Shown piece by piece: positions 1 through 11,565 of a DNA stretch of 64,000 nucleotides (within the stretch, counting starts at the first letter, position 1; the number at the start of each line of letters is the position of its first letter). A program made the position numbers and the translations under genes. The stretch lies in the NCBI GenBank assembly GCA_016946835.1, contig JACVTC010000029.1, forward strand, positions 570,001-634,000, written 5' to 3'. The DNA comes from Neocallimastix lanati (nom. inval.) (Eukaryota; Neocallimastigomycota; Neocallimastigomycetes; Neocallimastigales; Neocallimastigaceae). The notes under the pieces were generated by a model. It did not search any database, was not told the DNA's origin, and saw nothing but the letters and a program-made list of their open reading frames with translations.

Positions 1-640
1 ACTATTGAACTTTTTCTTAATAAAATTCCTGGAGTTACAGAAATATTTCTCTATTTTAATGATGATTTTTTACTGAATCATTATATTCATCCCAGTTTCT
101 TTTTTTTTAGTGATGGAAATTTTTCACCAATTATCTATAAAAATAATACATTGAATGATTATCAAATTAAGTTATTTTTCAAAAAATTAAAGAAATATTT
201 TTAAGTACTTGTTATAGCACTGATCAACCAGTCTTCAAAAAATATTTTGATCCAAAATTCAAATATTTCATTCGAAAAAGAACTAAGAAATATTATATCC
301 GATCGATTTAGAAACAATTATTCTATTCAAGCAATCTATCTTTATCGTGCTTTTGTAAAATATGCTATTACTAATAAAAAATTTCCGTAACAAATGAGAG
401 GGGAAGGAATGGCCAAAGAATATATTGGAGCATTGAAACTACTAATTTACCAAACAATTTAACACTATTCCATTTGCATTATTTAGGGAGAAATTACAAA
501 TTATTTTAAAGAATATTGTGAAATTACCAATAATTGTAATGCAAATGAAAAGAGTTTTGATATTATTAAATCTTGTCCTGAAATTCTTGTTATAATTTCA
601 CTGATAAGTATTCTGATAGTAGTATACTCTATTAATTTAC
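1..640 (+). pseudogene. Stealth-family (sugar-phosphate phosphotransferase) relic, cut by window edge
   Basis: The first 67 codons are open and contain IPGVTEIFLYFNDDF followed by PSFFFFSDGN. This resembles conserved region 2 of Stealth proteins (IPG..E.F.Y.NDD), the GlcNAc-1-phosphotransferase group that includes GNPTAB. After a stop near position 201 another frame reads SFEKELRNIISDRFRNNYS and AIYLYRAFVKYAITN, like the following conserved region. Further stops and frame changes follow until about 640. I infer a decayed gene whose 5' part lies outside the window. Family assignment rests on the NDD motif and region order only; catalytic competence is excluded by the stops. Confidence 0.45.
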
Positions 641-1412
641 TGAGTTCATGCTAACTCAATATCCAAAATAATTCTCCTTTAAAAAAAAAAATAAAATAAA
701 TTTCATTATAAATAAATTTTATTCAAAATTGGCCTCTGTTAATAATTTTTCCTCAGATATTTCCAATAGTAAAATTAGTATACATAGTGAATCAAAATTT
801 TTAATGATTCTCTTAAAACCAATAAATTTAGAGATTTAATACCTCAATACTTTCAATTAAAGAATGAACTCTCTAATCCAGCATGAAAAAAGTGAATGAT
901 CAAGCAATAGAAGAAATTCTTTTTTACAGAATTATCTTATTGAAAACTTAACACTGAAATAGCAATGAATAAAATCTTATTCCTTTGTATATTTATTAGA
1001 AAATGCATTGAATACATGGAGTTTGAATCCATTAAAATATATTTTTTTTAAATAAATCACTAAATAATTTGAATGAAGATAATTCTATGAAATTAAAGTT
1101 AAATAAAACGTTCAATCAAGATTATTTTTAGAAAGGAAAAATCAAGATTAAGAGAAATAGAATAATATCGGTATTCCCTGAGATCCATTTGTCTCTATTT
1201 AATACGAGTAGAAAGGAATATTTACATTATTTGTTAAAATGAACAAGAAATGAAACTTACATGGTTAAATACTCAATATAAAAAAGACCATTGAATTAAT
1301 CCTCATGATTTCTTACCTGAAATGATTCAATAAATATTTATCTAAATATTATTAAAGCGTTTTAAGATAAAATTCCTGAATTATCTGAATAATTTATCTG
1401 TCTCAAGCTGAA
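641..1412. other. AT-rich stretch, no gene recognised
   Basis: Short open pieces interrupted by stops on both strands. It may include the decayed 3' end of the Stealth-like relic, but I cannot match any of it to a family. Confidence 0.4.
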
Positions 1413-1745
1413 TCACTTCTTCGTTAATTCAGTTCGAATAATTTTATTATTAGTTGAATCAAAGATTTTATATATAGATGGATTATAGTTATAACCAAGA
1501 AATATTTCAAGAATTGCATTTTTAAATTTGCATTGAAATTGTTTGGTAACAAAGAAAATAACTTCATAATCGAATCCAAAGATTTGAATAATCAATTTTA
1601 GTTTTTATATGTACTTTATAGGAGATCTTAGAATGAATACTTTTCTGAGGTATTCTCTAATGAATGCAATTAAAAGTAGACAAAATATCTTCCTAGATTT
1701 GATGACTTAGTATAGCGTCATCAATTCTGGGAATGTATTAGTGTA
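1413..1745 (-). pseudogene. Ty1/copia integrase C-terminal relic
   Basis: Read on the minus strand in shifting frames, this matches the intact copia protein of this same window just downstream of its catalytic Glu. LSTFNCIH.RIPQKSIHSKI corresponds to VSTSNYIHNRIPHKGINNKI. IDYSNLW and FLGYNYNPSIYKIFDSTNNK correspond to VDYSNIR and FLGYVDNPTAYKILDITNNK. Several frameshifts and stops make it non-functional. It is an old fragment of the same or a sister family as the element at 47-53.5 kb. Confidence 0.75.
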
Positions 1746-2779
1746 CCATTAATATTTATCTATTTATATAAATATAATTTATAATTTTTATTTAGATTTA
1801 ATAACAGCAAATAATAAAGTAATATTTAAATAAATAAAATAAATACAGAAATTACATATAAATTTCGAGTTGATTAAGAATTTTTATTTATATATTATTA
1901 TTTTTACTAAAAATAGTAACTTTTGATTTTTCTTTGAAGTTATTCTTTTAGAAAAAAATTATGAGAAAAACCTGAAAAATAAGTATATATAATTTAATAA
2001 AATTAAATATTGGTAAGCAACAAATTTTACTATTTTAATAATTGCAATATTTCAAATTTAACATTAATATTAATTTTTATATTAAAATTTATAATATATA
2101 ATAGGTTTTAGATATATTTACTAATGATAATTTCATTATTTCTATAAAGATAAAAAATATAAAAGAATTAATTAAAAATTAAAAAAAAAATTAAAGATTA
2201 TAAACTTTTTTATGAATTTATTAATATAGTTTATTTATTATTCTTGATAATAAGAAATAAATTAAATACTTAGCTTTATTGATATTAAATTATAATTAAA
2301 TATCAATTAATAGGAAAATTAGTTTTTAATTACTTTTATCAATTTATTTATTTTTATAAAATTATATTTAAATTATAATTCATTAAATTGTATTAAGTTT
2401 TTTTATTATATATATTTTTGTTTGTAATTTTAATTAATATTATATTTAAATAACTTTTATATTAATATTAAATTATTAACATTAGAATTATCTTCTAAAA
2501 ATAAAGGAATAAATAGAATTTACTTTAACCAAGTTACAATTTAATACAAAATAAAAATAAATTAAAGAAAAGAGATCTATAAGGTAATATTTTCAATTTA
2601 CTTTAGGATTAGTTTGATAACTCTCTTATTTACTACATAATATTAAATTAAGGTGATATCAATAATAATATCTATACAAAATAGATGATTCTTTACTATC
2701 TTGAATTAAAAACAAAAAAAATAATCTTTCTATGTAGAAAATCTACTTATCAACTTTGGACTATGTTTAAAGTAACATT
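1746..2779. other. AT-rich intergenic stretch
   Basis: Almost pure A/T with no open frame of note. No family signal or RNA gene seen. Confidence 0.4.
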
Positions 2780-3125
2780 CACTAAAATTGAGAAAACCAA
2801 AAATAGATGAAGTTAAAAGAAAAATTAGACATTGTCAAATATGAAGAAAATAGTGATATAAAAAAATTTGTTCAAGACCTTTAAAATACATTTGATAAGT
2901 TGGAGAAAATTGAGAAAGACTTCGGTGATAGTAATAAAGTTGGAATACTCAATAGGGAATTCCTAGAAAATCTTTAAATAATAAACTTTTTTTTGAAAAA
3001 AAAAAAAAAGACTTGGTAAAATGTTCATCTTACATTAAGCGTAATGCCAGAAATTTTTTCATCAAATCATTTAGAATGAATTACTATAAATGTAAATGAA
3101 AAAAAGTATATTTTCTTTAGAATAT
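2780..3125 (+). pseudogene. Ty1/copia gag relic
   Basis: Plus-strand reading gives KLKEKLDIVKYEENSDIKKF, a stop, then NTFDKLEKIEKDFGDSNKVG and ILNREF. This aligns with the gag region of the intact element in this window (KLDNLKYNPEVDINIFI, NTLDELEKID, VGILNRSLPEEL). A 13-bp poly-A insertion and stops break it. Its orientation is opposite to the integrase relic at 1.4 kb, so the two are not one element in place. Confidence 0.75.
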
Positions 3126-3139
3126 AAAAATTAAAATCG

Positions 3140-3432
3140 ATTATTATTTTTTTTTTTTTTTTTTTTTATTTCTTGTGCGTACCACTTTTAGTTTCAGCCC
3201 CCTCTCCTTCAGGAGCAGTGGGAATATTGAGTTAGTCCCACAATTCCTTTTATAAAGGCAGAATTGTCCCTACTGGGCGACCTTACTGAGTTTTCAGCTT
3301 TGGAGCTCTGACATGAATATTATTGCTGAGAATTTTACTAGTATTAGTTCTCCTATTGCTTTTTTGAAGCAAGGTCAATATAACCTAACCCATAGTATTT
3401 CGTATTAGCTCTCTAACAATTTGGATAGAACC
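3140..3432 (-). repeat. SINE-like interspersed repeat, copy 1 (diverged)
   Basis: Inverted relative to the copies at 56.8 and 63.5 kb. Shared blocks include ACTATGGGTTAGGTTATA, ACTAGTAAAATTCTCAGCAA, CAAAGCTGAAAACTCAGTAA and CAATATTCCCACTGCTCCTG. It ends in an A tract followed by AATAATAAT. This copy has extra bases in the middle and is the oldest of the three. No coding capacity; class unknown. Confidence 0.75.
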
Positions 3433-3895
3433 TGGTTATAGAAATGATTATAAACCTAAATCAACAGTAAAAAAATCTAAGACTTACAAAATTAAGGAAG
3501 TTATGAAGAATTGACCTTTATAATTATTTCGAAATGGTGAGATATTAATTTTTCGAATAAATTAAAAAAAAAAAAAATAATTAAAAAGAAAAAGCATCAA
3601 TAGGAATAATTGTAAGAAATATAACAATAGAAATAAGAATAATATAAAATTTATTCAAAAGGATAATTACAAAACTATCTTTTCCGATTTTAAGTCTAAA
3701 TTACGATAGAAATGACACAAAAAATATTTCTATTATTTATAATCCCAATAAATCAAATAAAATATATAATTATAATACATGAATATTAATAATACTTAAT
3801 AATATAAAATAATATTTAATAATGTTGATATTGATAAATTAATATAAGTTTAATATTAATAAAGTAAAGATTCATTTTCAAATTTTGATTTTAGT
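3433..3895. other. Low-complexity stretch between relics
   Basis: A/T-rich with Asn/Lys-codon-like repeats (AATAAT). A few plus-strand pieces resemble the basic, Asn-rich region near the copia gag zinc knuckle, but not clearly enough to call. Confidence 0.3.
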
Positions 3896-5140
3896 TATTT
3901 TTTGTTAAATTCTTTTAAAAGTTTATGGCAACTTAAATTTGCTTCAGGTTCACAAGATGCTTCGGATAATGGATAACCTTTCCATTTGAAAAGATATTGG
4001 ATTTTTCTATAATGTTTTCTTTAATCTTGGATTCTTTTAACTTCGTACTCTTTTTCATTATTAACAATTGCTGGTGGTGGTTCTTTCTTTCTTTCAAAGT
4101 GATCTTAATAAAATGATTCAAGTTCAGAACCATGTATTATAGGATGGATTTTGATATTTTTTGGTAAATCCAATTTATATGAAAAGGAAGATATTTTCTT
4201 GATGATTTTATAAGGGACAAGTTTTCTTAGTTTTAATTTTTTATTTCAATTATGAATTTGGATTGAACTATTGATCCACACTTTATCATCATATTTAAAA
4301 TTTGGAACTTTAATACTATGTTTAATTGCAAATTTTTCTTGTTTTTTTTGTTTGTTTGTTGTTTTACATTAAATGTTTTAAATAATTCTGAGGATCTTGA
4401 GAAGAACTCAATAGTTTGAATTTTATTGCCTTTTTGAGAAGCTTGGGAGAGGATAGTACCAATAGCGAAATTGCTACTATCTGTTTTCACAAGGAAAGGG
4501 AGATCACAGTTTGGATATGCAAATACGGGAGCAGAAGAGAATTTGGTTTCTAATTCTTTAATTGCTTTTTAATTTTCGGATGTCCAAATGAATTTCCCAT
4601 TTTTCTTCAAAAATAAATAAAGAGGAAGTGTTAGAGCTGCGATACCATGAATAAAGTCTCGATAGTAGTTAGAAAGTCCTAAGAAAGATTGAAGTTGTTG
4701 TATATCGATGGGGATAAATCATTCAAGAATAGAGGAAATCTTTTTAGGGTCCATAAGAATAACGTCAGAGGAAATTCAAATACGGAACGCCGAATTCACA
4801 TTTCTCAAGTTTAACATACAAACCGGTTTTTCTAAGTCTTGAGAGAATTCCGAAAAGATGTTCATAATATGTGTCTAGGTCAGGAGAGAAATTTATAATA
4901 TCATCAATGTAAACAAAGGTCAAATTTTCCAAGAATGTCTTCATCGATAAAGTATTGGAATAGGGCAGGAGCTCTCTTTAAGTCGAAAGGCATGACTAAA
5001 TATTCATGATGACGGTATTTACAAGAAAAAAATCTCTTATATTCATCTCCTTCTTTTATTTTGACAAGAATAAAGACAGATGGAAGATCGAGTTTTGAGA
5101 AGACTTTTCCTTTTGGCTAGGTGTTCAAGCATGCCATTGA
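3896..5140 (-). pseudogene. Ty3/Gypsy chromovirus pol relic (RT, RNase H, chromodomain)
   Basis: On the minus strand, in changing frames, the order is RT, RNase H, integrase tail, chromodomain. RT gives IKEGDEYK, YRHHEYLVMPFDLKRAPALF, then FVYIDDIINFSPD with the catalytic Y.DD, and LEKCEFGV. RNase H gives LVKTDSSNFAIGTILSQ and IEFFSRSSE. The integrase tail gives VPNFKYDDKVWINSS and KLDLPKNIKIHP. The chromodomain gives EYEVKRIQD, YLFKWKGYPLSEASCEPEANL. The integrase catalytic core is missing: RNase H joins directly to the tail near 4380. Stops and frameshifts are numerous. A chromodomain after integrase marks the chromovirus branch, whose chromodomain usually steers integration to heterochromatin. 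Confidence 0.85.
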
Positions 5141-5141
5141 T

Positions 5142-5366
5142 TTTCCGTAGGGTCGTCTTTCAGATTCAGGCTAGAGATAATTTTCGCTGGCCAAAATTTT
5201 TCATATAGAATTTCCGGAGGGTAGTCGTGGTAACTTCGGCTGAGGATAATCTTCACTGGCAAAATTTTTTCCTAAAAAATTTCCGGAGGGTAGTCGTGGT
5301 AACTCTAGGTAAGGTTGATTTTCATTGGCCAAATTTTGTCCTAGAGAATTTCCGTAGGGTTGAGAG
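5142..5366. repeat. Three-unit ~70-bp tandem repeat
   Basis: Units run about 5142-5212, 5213-5282 and 5283-5350, with a partial fourth start. Each contains TTTCCGNAGGGT.GTC and a CACTGGCCAAAATTTT-like block. It is noticeably richer in G+C than its surroundings and lies at the upstream edge of the chromovirus relic. Confidence 0.75.
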
Positions 5367-6986
5367 AATATTATAATATATCTAGTATAATATTTAATAA
5401 AGTAGAAAAAGTAGAAGATTTAAAAAATAATAATTTATTGATGATTACTATATATACAAAAGTCATAATTTAAAACGTACGTATAATTATTAATATAAAT
5501 ATTATATATAATATTAGTATAATATATATACTTTTTTTTTTTATAATAGTAATCTATAATTATATATTTAAATAATAGATTAAATATTTTTTTTTAATAT
5601 AACGAAAAATTATTAAAATTCTAAGAAATTTAAAATTAATTTATAATACAACATTTCAATAAAATAATTTAATAGCAAAAATTTTATTTAAATATATATA
5701 TAAAGTTTAATTTGAAAAATAAATATCTTTAAAATAAATTTTTTTTTTTTTTTATAATTATAAATATAAAATTATAAATTTCTATATTTATTGTTATTTT
5801 AAAAAGTATATATAGGTATGTGAAATAAAAACTATAAAAGTAACTTTTACTGTGGATAGCGAAATTTATAATGGACATAATGATAACAAAAAAAAAAAAA
5901 AAAAAAAATATCAAAAATATTAAACATTTTTTTATATATTTTCAATTAGGAAATCCAATCTCATAAATTCTTATAACATCAATTACTTTTTGAATTATAG
6001 TATTTTAATATTAAACATTTTCTTTTTAAATAATATTATTAATATTGTAAAATACTTAAATATTTAAAATTATATATAAACTATAATTTTTTCATGAAAA
6101 ATATTATATGAATATTTAATTTTAATTATAAAAATTATAAATATAAATAAAAAATAATAAGCAATAATTTTTTCATAAATTTTAATTATTAAATTTTTTA
6201 TTTTTTCTTAAATAATATAGAATAATATGTAATAATAATAATAGAATAATAATAATAAAAATAGAAAATAAAAATTAAAAAATAGTCACTTCACATATAT
6301 AATTAATTGATTTTTTTTTTTTTGATTAATTTAAATAAAATAATTATTAAATTATTATTTTAATATAATCAAAAAATGTATAGTTCAAATGTATCACATA
6401 TATATATTAAAAATATAAAATAAATGGAAGTCTTTCCTAATATTTTATATTTATATATATAATTATTTTCAAATTCTAAATATTTGAGAAAAAATAAAAT
6501 TAATAATACTAAGAAAAAACACTAAACTAGGAAAAAAAAATAGTATAAAGCACTTTATGTTATGAGTAAAATCATAAAATGTTTATTAAAAATATTTTAT
6601 TATGAAGATATATATTTCAAAGAGATATTTTTTTTTACATTAAATTTATTTCATATTTTTATATCTTAGTTAACATTATGTAATTTACTTAGAGATTAAT
6701 TATTAGATGATATTAGTTAATAATATAAATAAATTTATATAACAATGTCGTCTCTAATAGTATCTTTTAATTAAATTTATTTTTGAAAATAACTTAAGAA
6801 AAAAAGAAATTTATTTTTTTTTTAATATTATATTCCAATTTAAATTTAGAAATTCAAAATATTTAATATAATCATCTTTATCAATTCATCTTTTATTGTT
6901 TTTAATATGATAATTTTTATCTTTTATTGTTTTTGATCTGGAATAATTTTTATCTTTTATTTTACATATCTTAGTTAAGTTTATAT
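5367..6986. other. AT-rich intergenic stretch downstream of receptor 1
   Basis: Long A/T runs and no supported gene. It probably holds the 3' flank of the minus-strand receptor gene ending at 6987. Confidence 0.4.
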
Positions 6987-9562
6987 TTATCCTTTAAAAT
7001 CACTAGAAACAAAAGTTCCTGTTGGATGCATATTAGAATTATTGCCATTAGATGTGAATTTTTCATTAACTGTATTTGTACCAGATGTCATAGAATTTGG
7101 TGTATAATTAGAAGTTGAGTCTTTAGTACTCTTAATGGAAATAATATAATTAATTTTTCGTTTTGTAAATCTAAAACCGATTTTAGTTAACTCAAGTGGT
7201 ATAAATTCTTTTAAATCGGTTTGATTATTTACTTTAAGATCTGGATTAATTTTTACAAATAATACTCTACATCCTACTAATAAATAGATACAAACTAAAT
7301 TTAAAATACAATTATATATGGATAAGAAGAGGAAAACTCCTCCAAAGCAATCATCTCTAACAAAAAGTAGAGCTTCTTCTGATACATATTCATGAATATT
7401 ATAGATAAAAATGATAAAAGAATAACTTAGGCTACCAAATTTTCTTGCCTTTTTACCAGTTCCTGAGATAAAAAGATTTAATACAATAAACTTAATAAAT
7501 GTATATATACATATAGATGTTTGAAAATTTCATTTAAAAAGAAATATAATATAAATTTTAAAAAAAAAAAAAAAAAAGAATTAATTTTCATAATTAAATA
7601 GGTATGATAATTTTTTCGAATTATAAAGTGAATTTTTAAAATACTTACAATAAAGTACATATAATTTTCATAAATTAAATGATCTTCATCATAAAATTTA
7701 TATTCATACATAGGGAAACGTGATATATTTATATCGCCATGGGTCATATAATACATATAGTCTACAAAAGACACAATTGCTCTATATGTACACCAAATGG
7801 TGATTAAAAATATAATAGCGATCGCTAAATATTTATTACTTAATGACTTAGAAACGATCGATTTAGAAGTATAGATGCGATAAACTCGAAAGGTAACCGC
7901 AAACATTGGAATATAAATTAAGTTAAATGAAATAGTATTATATAAAAAGAATAATCGAGCTTTAATGATAGCATAGGGTGGTAAACGTAATACAATTTTA
8001 AATATATTCATAAAGCATCCAACTAAAATAGCTATACAAAATTTAGGGGAAACTACTTTTAGATAGGGATGATCTCTATACTTATATACTTCATATATGG
8101 TTTGAATTGCCAATAGAGCTGTAATTATGGTAACTACCCAGGAGGCTATTCCATAGCCTAGAATTTGAGTAGATTTTAATTCCTTTATATTTTTAAAATT
8201 ATATATAATACGATCAATATCATGATATTCAATATTATTTCTGAGTAAGGGTGGCAACATATACTCAATTTCATAATAGGAAGGACTGTATCGACTTTTG
8301 AAAAATTCTTTAATATTTAATCGATTTAATTTTTCTAGATAATCACACATTTGGGAATGTTGTTGACAGTACCTTTGAATATCCTCATCACTCTCTTTTT
8401 GGGATAAATCGAATGTAGGAATACTACCAAAATTTTCTGCTCTGAATATCTGAAAATCTTTTGAGGTTAATTGAAGTGCCACCTCTGAAAGAATTTCGGT
8501 GGGTATATCACTTTTTCTGTTGACGACTAAATATTTTTCAATTAACGCTCCAATATTTTTAGGAGGAAGCGAAGCTGAAACATTTTCTAATTGATTTAAT
8601 ACTTTATAATGAGATGCTTTTGTTTTGAGTAGGGATGAATCGCCATTAATAAAATTTAAAAAGGCATCATTTTGATATAGATATAAGGAATTTTCAACAT
8701 CACCTTCTGAAATATCTAAAATTAAATTCACAAACGTTTCAAAAAATTCATGAGCGGTATCATTATAAAAAATATTAAAATAATTTTTATCGTATTCTTT
8801 ATTAAGGGTGTAATGATTACTGGCATATTCAATAACAAAATTCAGTAGATCATCATCATCGCCTAAAGAAATAGTGAGTGGATAAGAATTATTTTTTAGA
8901 GCCTCCCATAGTTCATTCCAAGTTAAGGAAGACATTTTTTCGACAAGGTCATTCGATAAATCATCATTATTATGATAATAAATTAGATCAAAATCTAATT
9001 CATAAGGTAAACCATATATTTTATTCTTATAGAGAGCATCGTTAAATACCTCTTTATCATGGAAATAAAATTCATTTCGATCATAGAATTCCGCAAAATC
9101 AATAAATAATTCAATGGAAGGATTAAGAATCCAAAAGAAATCTTCAATTAAATAAGTTTGCATTAAAGCCAAATCATTATATAAAATTCGATCATCAATA
9201 ATCATCATATCATATTTTTTTTTCCTCATAAATTTTATCATATCCCCCTCAAATACCATATAACCCGTTTGTTCTGTATCCAAATACGAATAAATCGAAC
9301 TACTATATTTATAAATATCGATTTTAATTTCATAATCTCTAATTTCAGGATTATCCTTATTTTTATTTCTGAAATATTCAGACATTAGAGTAGTATAATC
9401 CTTCTCGAAAGTCGGATTAACTTCATTATCGGTTATTTCATATCGATATAATATTTTAATCACTTTATCATTTAATTTTTCTTCGATAGCATCTACCCTA
9501 ATTACGCAGCATAGTATTATAAATTTTACTAAAAAAAAATATTTAATAAAATCAAATATCAT
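6987..9562 (-). CDS. Class C GPCR-like receptor with solute-binding-protein-like ectodomain (paralogue 1)
   Basis: Two exons, 7649-9562 and 6987-7490, join to 805 codons. The 158-bp intron has donor GTAAGT and acceptor AAG and falls in phase 0 inside TM5. Residues 1-26 form a signal peptide. Residues ~30-470 resemble a bacterial extracellular solute-binding domain (DYTTLMSEYFRNK, NKIYGLPYELDFDLIYYHNN, FINGDSSLL). Residues ~485-745 give seven hydrophobic helices as in 7tm_3 receptors. The last ~60 residues are a Ser/Thr/Asn-rich cytosolic tail. By family knowledge it should sense a small extracellular ligand through G proteins; the ligand is unknown. An unspliced reading would end in a spurious Phe-rich tail after YFIVS. 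The start is the only Met preceding the signal peptide. A tandem paralogue lies 1.4 kb upstream. Confidence 0.85.
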
Positions 9563-9654
9563 TTAAATATTTGTAAATATTTCTTTTTTTTTTTTTTTTA
9601 TTATAAAATGAATAAATAAATAGAAATTAGTAACCAAAATGAATATACATTTAA

Positions 9655-9701
<47 letters not shown>

Positions 9702-10796
9702 ATTTTAAAAAATTACTAAACAATAATAAATATTTATGATTAAACTTTTTTTTTTTTTTTTTAAATTTTTTGTATTATATATAAAAAAGTATTACATAAC
9801 TTTATAATAATAAAAATTTATATTTATTTATAAAATGGAAGACCTATTTTTAAATTACTTTAATATTTGTATAATAATAAATATTTTTATTTATTATTGA
9901 ATCTTATTTAATAATATTTTTTTTTATAAACATAAATTTATAATAATTACTTTAGATGAATAATAATAAAAATTTATAAATGATGATATTTTTATTTTAT
10001 CCTAAATACTATAAATTATTATGGAAATTATTATTTACTAAAATATATTTAAGAAGTAAAAAATAAAGAAATTTTAAAATTACATAGAATATATATTAAT
10101 AGATTTTTTCTTTTTTTCTAATTATTTAATCATCTTTCAAATAATTAATACATATGTTATTTTATTAAAAATTAATTATATTATATTTAAATATATAAAT
10201 ATTGTAGAAATTAACTGTTTTAAAAATGTTTTTTTTTTTTTTTAAAAAAATTAAAAAAGATTATAATTTATGTTTAAAATGTCCCAATAAGTATTAAAAT
10301 GTTGTAATTTTTTTTTTTTTAAATTTATTATACTTATAATAATTTAACTTAATAATAATTTATAATAATATTAACTTAACCAATTATTTTCTGTTAAAAG
10401 AATTTGAATTAAGTGGGGAATTATTGCTAAATATTAAATGAAAACTTTAAATTTTAAACAATTTTTATTACTTAATTCTGAGGGCAAAAACATTTTAAAA
10501 AAAAAAAAAATTCTTTTTATTATAAAATAATGTTTCCAATTATTGAAAATTAAATTAAAAATAGATTTTATTATTACTACAATATATTCTTAAAAATAAT
10601 AAAATAATAATTAATTATTTCTGTAGTATATATATTTAAATGTAATTTTCTTTTATTTCTTAAACTATATATTTAAAATAACATTTTATTATTTGTATAA
10701 AAGTTACTTTGTATGAAAAATTAAACATCATCATTGAGGTATATTAATTGATTTAATTATATTAAAAAATAAAAATAAAAAAAAAAATTAAAACTG

Positions 10797-10849
<53 letters not shown>

Positions 10850-11003
10850 AAATTTTTTTTAAAATAATTAATCTTTATTACCAAAATTTTAATGTATTCA
10901 ATCAATAATCCCATAATATATTCCTATAATTTATATATTAGTAACTTGCTTGTAATTTATATATTATTATTTTTTTTAATGATTATATTGCTCCTATCTT
11001 ATT
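9563..11003. other. Intergenic stretch between the two receptors
   Basis: A/T only, with poly-A tracts of ~42 and ~47 bases (9659-9700, 10801-10847) and several poly-T runs of 12-16. It must contain the promoter of receptor 1 and the 3' end of receptor 2; no discrete motif could be singled out. Confidence 0.4.
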
Positions 11004-11533
11004 TTATACTTTATTATTACTAGAAGTAACTGTTCCAGTTTGAGATTGATTCCTACTATAAGTAGCATTATTATTAGTTCCAGATACAACAATGGTGTTT
11101 GGTGAAGAACTGCTAACAGAACCACGTTTAGAATCTCTTCTACTTTTAATGTAACTGATCGAACTGAGACGTTTCACTCTTTCTTTAGTATGTTTCAATC
11201 CCATTCTAGTTAACTCTAATGGTATAAATTCCTTGAGATCTGTTTGATTGTTTACCTTAAGATTAGGATTTAATTTAACATATAAAATTCGACATCCTAC
11301 TAATAAATAGATACAAACTAAATTTAAAATACAATTATATATGGATAAGAAGAGGAAAACTCCTCCAAAGCAATCATCTTTTGCAAAAAGGATTATTTCT
11401 TCTGATACATATTCATGAATATTATAGATAAAAATGATAAAAGTATAACTGAGACTACCAAATTTTCTTGCTTTTTTACCTGTTCCGGAGATAAAAAGAT
11501 TTAAGACAATGAACTTTTTTAAAAAATAAGTAA

Positions 11534-11565
<32 letters not shown>

